Assembly (NCBI GenBank): GCA_945910005.1
Contig: OX246737.1
Span: 81,400,773 to 81,464,772 of the forward strand
Direction of reading: 5' to 3'
Origin: Isoperla grammatica
Lineage: Eukaryota > Arthropoda > Insecta > Plecoptera > Perlodidae
DNA length: 64,000 nucleotides
The position numbers and the translations under genes were made by a program. Below, in pieces: positions 58,342 through 64,000 of this stretch (position 1 is the stretch's first letter; the number at the start of each line of letters is the position of its first letter). Below the pieces are notes generated by a model. The model was given only the letters and a program-made list of their open reading frames with translations. It searched no databases and was not told the DNA's origin.

Positions 58342-59598
58342 GATCGCTGCTAATGTAACAGCCCTAATAATGTAGCGCTCTATCGATCATTTTACAATGT
58401 CTTAGCTAAACGACATTTGCGGTATACATGAAACTATGTCTTTTACACATTATTAATGTATTTTCCTATTACCATGAATGAAAATCAGATTTTTAAGAGA
58501 TATGTTATTTTCAACATTGTTTAATTTATGATGTATTAACAGACTCTTAATTGACTTCGTCTTCATTCAATTGATTTCTGTAGCAAACTGTATCGAAACT
58601 CCCACTTTGACAAAATGAACGATACATATTATTCTCACGACACGAACCATTTTAAAGGGGCAAATTTTCCATGAGTGCAAGTTTTTTGAAATTCTTCTAG
58701 AAGATAATTATTCGGCATTAATAGTTCCAGTAGTTCGTCTGCTTTCTCGAAGCTAAATAATGTTGACTCTAAGAAGACGTGTCAGAGTTATGTTTTATCA
58801 TTCGTACAATAGTAAGCACGCATGATATTGAGATTTATTGAATTGCTAGTAGGTGGTAAATCGACACTGGCTTTACTGTGGTGATATTTCGAACGTCTTA
58901 GTTTATCCATAGTCTTATAATATGTAATGTTACTCTTCAAAACACGAACTAAGAACTCTTCAGCCAAGCATTTCTTCTGAAGTGTTTCAGGTAGTCAATG
59001 GGATCTGCTTTATGAGCAGATTTTCTGTGTTATATTTGCTAGTGTAATCGTACACAAAGTGTGCAGTGCAGGAAGAATATCGCCCATGTTATCCAGTTCT
59101 GAAGCCAATGTATGAATTGAGATGAACCCAGAGCTAGTGTAATTCTACGTGTTGCATCTCTTATCTTAAAGTAATACAGTAAACTTACAATTACATCAGT
59201 ATCAAGAAGAGTACAATAATTCAACATGCCTGACTTTGCAACATCGAACGCGTGAGATATTATTCGCATGTAAGTTTCTTCAACAACTTCAGTACTAAGC
59301 TCGGGCATATTGGAGATGGAAGTGCCATGTATGGACTGGCAAGGCAATATATGCTCACATCAATCAACTGGCTTGTGATAAAGACAATGTCTGTGTCTAG
59401 TTTTTCTGCTTCATCTGCAATAAGCGGTTTTAATAGATGCTCTAATGTTAATTTTATACTGATTTTAATGGTAAATATATTAAATGTGTACAAGACTTAG
59501 CTTAATTTATACCGCAAGCATTGTTTAGCTAAGACATTGTAAAATGAAATGATAGATAGGGCTCTTCATTATTAGCGCTATAACATTAGCAGTGCTCT
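58342..59598. mobile_element. Decayed DNA transposon with ~110-bp terminal inverted repeats
   Basis: The left end (58342-58455: CGCTGCTAATGTAACAGCCC, then 'tacaatgtcttagctaaac' and 'tgcggtat') is matched in inverted orientation by the right end (about 59475-59598: 'gtttagctaagacattgta' and 'cattagcagtg'). The arms differ by indels. A target duplication is not clear because the left side abuts (AC)n. Inside is a broken minus-strand gene. The superfamily is unknown to me. Confidence 0.65.
58790..59500 (-). pseudogene. Broken gene with EADTR/DTDV-type signature inside the DNA transposon
   Basis: Three frame-shifted blocks on the minus strand. Block one (from about 59490) reads DEAEKLDTDIVFITSQLIDV. 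Block two (59347 to 59040) has VVEETYMRIISHAFDVAKSG followed by LLDTDVIVSLLYYF. Block three (about 58970 to 58790) has KLRRSKYHH and LPPTSNSINLNIMRAYY, then a stop. From memory, many invertebrate repeat-borne proteins share the series EEADTRxxxHxxDAVKxG, DTDVxVL and, later, LPPTxxxLxxHxxRA; that is why I link the blocks. The function of the family is not known to me. Several stops and frame changes make it a pseudogene. Confidence 0.45.
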
Positions 59599-59602
59599 GA
59601 GG

Positions 59603-60187
59603 TTTTTGCGTTTTTGCTTTAGAAAAATCACCAATATAATATGCTATTGCAGTAAAACCTTTTACTGAATTGTATGATCGAACTTTTTAGTCCATGGGTA
59701 TGAAAGACGCATTATACTGGTATACCGGTAATCAAAGTGAGGCAAAGCCCTAAATTTAAATATTAAGCATTGATTTCCAACTCTGTTTGTCAGCGTGTCT
59801 TTGTTGTCAATCTCTAGTCAATTGTCACTATCTGTTTCTCTGTTCAAACTAAGTAAAATAGTAGAAGTTTTTCCTGGAAATTGTCAAACGCAATTTGTTT
59901 AAATAATCATGAGAAAATGTTAGCAGTTACCGTTCAGGCAATCAATTCGTTACAATTTTCAGTTATAAACAAATGGTTTTTACTGATTATAATCCTTAAA
60001 AACCATTTTTAATAAATGCAAATTTGAAATTGTGACGAATTGATTGCCTTTCGTTGGTCTACTCGCAATAAAAATCGTACGCTGCATCCAGCAATGTCTC
60101 AGAGCTTGGTAAGTAAATAGAGAGGTAGAGGGGTGGGGGGGGTAAGTAAATTAATAAAATTTGAAATAATTGAACCAACGCTAATGC
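59603..60187 (-). repeat. Arm 2 of the large inverted duplication
   Basis: Inverted match to arm 1 (46564-48045), ending with 'ccaacgctaatgc' against 'gcgttagctttgg' next to the channel exon array. Arm 2 also contains a full ~115-base hairpin (59937-60052: 'ggcaatcaattcgttacaat' against 'attgtgacgaattgattgcc') of which arm 1 keeps only one half. Confidence 0.7.
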
Positions 60188-62338
60188 AATAATTCGATTC
60201 AAATAAACTATCGGACGATTGTCTGAGAAGGAAAGACTATAGACCGCACGCGCACCGCTCGGCGCCTGGCTTGGGCAAGCGCCGAGCGAGCGCGGCAAGA
60301 GAGGGTTGCGTGACTATTCAAAAACTCATATCTCGGGAAGTAAACTAGGTAGAGACTTGAATTTGATAGCGTTATTTTTTAAATAAAGCTGTTATAAACG
60401 TTTACATGAAGTACCTTCTCAGTTAATACGATTCCATAAAAGTTATAAGCTTAATATTCCGAAACTAAAACATTGAGAAAGAAAATGTTTTTTAAATGTA
60501 TAGTATAATACTAAAATGGGCAAATTTCGTACATAAGCTCATTGTAATTGAAAAATACAATATAAAATACTAACGTTTTTAAAATTGGTCAAGCTCTTTG
60601 GTATTTATAGCCATTAGTGTAAATCATAAAACATCCAAGATGCCGGCGTGTTTGGCCCTTTTGCCAGCTAAGCACCTCATGGGGGTGCAACTCAGGTAAC
60701 GTTGTTCTCTCATGTTCCAAAGTAAAAATGCGTTGACGTTTTTGAAAGCAAAACGTCCTGGGCTGAAGGACTTACCGACACTTACTGGCTTGGTGGACTT
60801 GATACGGTACAGTCGCGTTTGGTGGCTCTAGACCTACCTATTCACTCTTTATTCAGGCAAACTTTAGACTAGTTTGTTGTAAACTGCATTTGCAATATAC
60901 AATTTCGTGTGTTGAGTTTTGTTTGTTTATTTAATTATTCTCCTTTTCTGAAACATTGCTTCATGTCCTCATCCCCGACATAACATCTCTCGATTATTAA
61001 ATTTAGACACCCCACCGGCACACTTACTTTATAAAATTACGGCTTCTATTAAAACAAAGTTTAGACAAGAATACGAGAAGTAGAAACTGTTATAGTAGTA
61101 AGAGGGTAAAATATGTGTTCATGGGCATAAGGATCAAATTACTCTTTTGTATCATACGTTATGATCTGCAGAGTCACATAGTATCTCTGTCCTACTTGCC
61201 TGCATTATTGGAAGTTGACTAAGAAAATAGCTGTAACAATAGCTTTGTTTATTTGGCCTGTACTTCTTTACTAGTACAGGCAGTATAGTACTAACATGTT
61301 TTTCTGTCCGGCTGGCGTTACACCCAGCGCATTTATTTGTCCCATGCAGTCTGTACTGGTGCAGCTCTACAGCACCTGGCTACCGAGGGGTGTGGCAGTG
61401 CAGTGAAAGAAAATCTGTCGGCTACTTAAATTAACATGTGGTTGTTACTTGAAGTAGATTCATCGACTGCTATTTACGTTAAGAATAATTCTTTAGTTGA
61501 GATCCGATGTTACACATTTCAAACCATTGTGAAAGACATCAAATTTAAATATTATTTCACACAACAGCCGTTGCTACACCAGAGTGATTTCTGGTCTTTC
61601 TTCAGTGCAACCAGCATGCATTGCACTTTTGCGTATTCCGCTGCACCGTAAAACTGCACCACAAGAAAATGCTGGACAAAAAACAAACCTTGTGTTTACA
61701 TAAACCCAGAACGTACGTATCATTACGTAATTATGCCCGTTGAGACCAAATATTATGGGAAATACTGGGGGACTGTACAAATTTCAATAATGGTCACTAG
61801 CTACAGGTTTCAAGTTGTAAACTTCTGGTCCAATTTGGTTCTATTTTACGATGCCATAAATGTAAAGACGTGTCAATGACCAATTTGCTGCATAAATGTC
61901 AAACATCATGGAGCAAACTCTATTGCTAGGCAATCATGGCAAAGCTTGTGGTTAACCCCAAAAATCCCCTCTCCTTCATCTGGAAGTTGTGAAGTTTATA
62001 CCCATAGCTAATGACTTGACAAACAATTCACTCTATGGCTGAACGGGGACACTCAATTAGACGGGAGATTTGTATTGTGGAAAAGGATGGCCTTGGGTCC
62101 AATAGAATATTGTCTCTTGCATTGAACTAGCTTATCAAATAACATTCACATCACCCGCTGTACCATCCAATTGCTGTCTACCTTCATGTAACCTGCAGAA
62201 AGCGTTCACAGTTTACGCAGCACTGATGTAGTACGTCGCATGCTGGATATATTCTGTAATGTCTTACGGGAGTTTAATTATTCATAAACCTTAGTCCTTG
62301 TCTTCTTCGTAGACCATCGTGTCCTAGTTAACACATTC
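60188..62338. other. Unassigned stretch
   Basis: No exon, RNA gene or known element recognised on either strand. 60240-60300 is GC-rich (gcgccgagcgagcgcggc). Small open frames (for example 61436-61651) show no family signature. Upstream channel exons were looked for here on the minus strand and not seen. Confidence 0.35.
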
Positions 62339-62411
62339 ATCTCTTCCTACATCTACGAATATTCCAGGACTGCAGAACTTCTTTATCGAGAACTAATACA
62401 AGCAAACTGTT
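62339..62411 (+). repeat. Isolated partial copy of the 91-bp repeat
   Basis: 'cctacatctacgaatattcc' through 'actaatacaagcaaac' matches the array that begins at 62908, about 500 bases away. Confidence 0.85.
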
Positions 62412-62907
62412 CGCGCCATTTATTCGTCGCTGGTGATATGTATTTTCTCGGTGTTGGTTTACCTGTATATTATTTCATATGTTTCGTTTTTCGGCCAATC
62501 ACGTAATCTCTTATAGTTTTCCCGTTGCCAGCACGCAGCTCATCTCTTATCTCGTCAGTATTGTTCGAGCTTCGACCTCGTAAAGTTCAATTATTCTCGT
62601 AGTGTTCCAGTTACCGACCTCGTCGGTCACGTTCAGTTTCCCTCTCATTTTTTTCTCGTGCATCCAAGACTGCTTCTACGACGCTGCATGTCCTGGGTTC
62701 GATCGCCTTCCAGGCATTTTCATCTTTCCCTCTTTTCTCTTCTAAACTCGAGTTTCTTTCTTCTATCTCTTTTTCACGACGGCAACTTTCCGCCAGTCGC
62801 TGTTATCAACGCTTCGTCACCTTTCGAACATCATTGGGGTAAGTTTTCAATCAAATATATACAGTCCACTAAAAAAACTCCTCGGAGTGAGCACCCCGGC
62901 TCAAACA
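62412..62907. other. Spacer between isolated repeat copy and array
   Basis: Pyrimidine-rich (62640-62780), with a B-box-like GGGTTCGATCG at 62694 but no partner A box. No gene recognised. Confidence 0.4.
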
Positions 62908-64000
62908 CAAACGGTTCCGTTTCATTTGGACAGCAGGGCTTCCTACATCTACGGATATTCCAGGACTGCAGAACTTCTTCATCGATAACTAATACAAGCA
63001 AACGGTTCCGTTTCATTTGGACAGCAGGGCTTCCTACATCTACGAATATTCCAGGACTGCAGAACTTCTTCATCGATAACTAATACAAGCAAACGGTTCC
63101 GTTTCATTTGGACAGCAGGGCTTCCTACATCTACGAATATTCCAGGACTGCAGAACTTCTTTATCGAGAACTAATACAAGCAAACGGTTCCGTTTCATTT
63201 GGACAGCAGGGCTCCCTACATCTACGAATGTTCCAGGACTGCAGAACTTCTTTATCGAGAAATAATACAAGTAAACGATTCCGTTTCATTTGGACAGCAG
63301 GGCTTCCTACATCTACGAATATTCTAGGACTGAGAACTTTTTTTATCGAGAACTAATACAAGCAAACGGTTCCGTTTCATTTGGACAGCAGGGTTTCCTA
63401 CATCTACGGATATTCCAGAACTGCTGAACTTCTTCATCGAGAATTAATACAAGCAAACGGTTCCGTTTCATTTGGACAGCAGGGCTTCCTACATCTACGG
63501 ATATTCCAGCACTGCAGAACCTCTATAACGAGAACTAATACAAGCGGTTCCGTTTCATTTGGACAGCAGGGCTTCCTACATCTACGGATATTCCAGGACT
63601 GCAGAATCTCTTTATCGAGAACTAATACAAGCAAACGGTTCCGTTTCATTTGGACAGCAGGGCTTCTTACATCTACGGATATTCCAGGACTGCAGAACCT
63701 CTATAACGAGAACTAATACAAACGGTTCCGTTTCATTTGGACAGCAGGGCTTCTTACATCCACGGATATTCCAGGACTGCAGAATCTCTTTATCGAGAAC
63801 TAATACAAGCAAACGGTTCCGTTTCATTTGGACAGCAGGGCTTCTTACATCTACGGATATTTCAGGACTGCAGAACCTCTTTATCGAGAACTTATACAAG
63901 CAAACGGTTCCGTTTCATTTGGACAGCAGGGCTTCTTACATCCACGGATATTCCAGGACTGCAGAACCTCTTTATCGAGAACTAATACAAGCAAACGGTT
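62908..64000 (+). repeat. 91-bp tandem repeat array, about 12 copies, cut by the window edge
   Basis: The unit starts 'caaacggttccgtttcattt', then 'ggacagcagggcttcctaca', 'tctacgaatattccagg', 'actgcagaacttctttatcg' and 'agaactaatacaag'. Steps are 91 bases, with some 87-base units near 63540 and 63720. Peptides such as RFRFIWTAGL across the units follow from the repeat and are not evidence of a gene. Confidence 0.95.

Noticed and set aside
61436..61780. Overlapping 68-71-codon frames on both strands
   Set aside because: No signature, no neighbours, and both strands open equally; not enough to call a gene.
62694..62704. B-box-like GGGTTCGATCG as a tRNA or SINE promoter
   Set aside because: No A box at the proper distance and no cloverleaf can be drawn around it.

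Overview
The window is animal DNA, almost certainly from an invertebrate. It has introns with good splice sites, two exons of a Shaw-type (Kv3) voltage-gated potassium channel, three kinds of mobile element, and very long simple repeats. There are no bacterial-type operons. Exon sequence alone cannot fix the phylum; a protostome such as a mollusc, annelid or arthropod is my reading of the Shaw-like protein.

Layout. 1-2368 holds a minus-strand non-LTR retrotransposon of CR1/Jockey type (endonuclease plus reverse transcriptase) that leaves the window at its left edge. 2369-4948 is mostly unassigned and contains a 140-bp foldback element. 4949-36560 is dominated by one family of about 1.4-kb elements that I read as non-autonomous Helitron/Helentron-like elements (HINE or DINE-1 architecture). 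Each has a 5' terminus TTAGATGAGCG, a GTAT or GT microsatellite near the 5' end, two internal ~355-bp direct repeats, a subterminal CGCTCATC complementary to the 5' end, a short 3' hairpin, and a terminal CTAG followed by T. About 23 whole or partial copies (U1-U23) lie mainly head to tail, are nested in each other, and are partly duplicated in multi-unit blocks.

36561-46602 carries the only recognisable host gene, on the minus strand. One exon (45791-45925) encodes the second half of the T1 tetramerisation domain with its zinc motif. The next exon (36823-37017) encodes the linker leading to S1. The 8.8-kb intron between them holds a ~1.2-kb imperfect palindrome and about 5.7 kb of a 71-74-bp minisatellite. 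Just upstream of the T1 exon the exon's own start is repeated ten more times in an exact 63-bp, in-frame array in which every unit ends in a pyrimidine-rich CAG. This is the most striking item in the window. The remaining channel exons are not seen; the intron downstream of exon 36823-37017 may contain the whole 30-kb element array.

46564-60187 is flanked by inverted copies of one sequence and contains head-to-tail copies of a Tx1-type non-LTR retrotransposon, each bounded on both sides by (AC)n. This suggests an element that targets AC microsatellites. Next to them is a decayed DNA transposon with ~110-bp inverted termini. 60188-64000 is largely unassigned and ends in a 91-bp tandem array that runs off the window.
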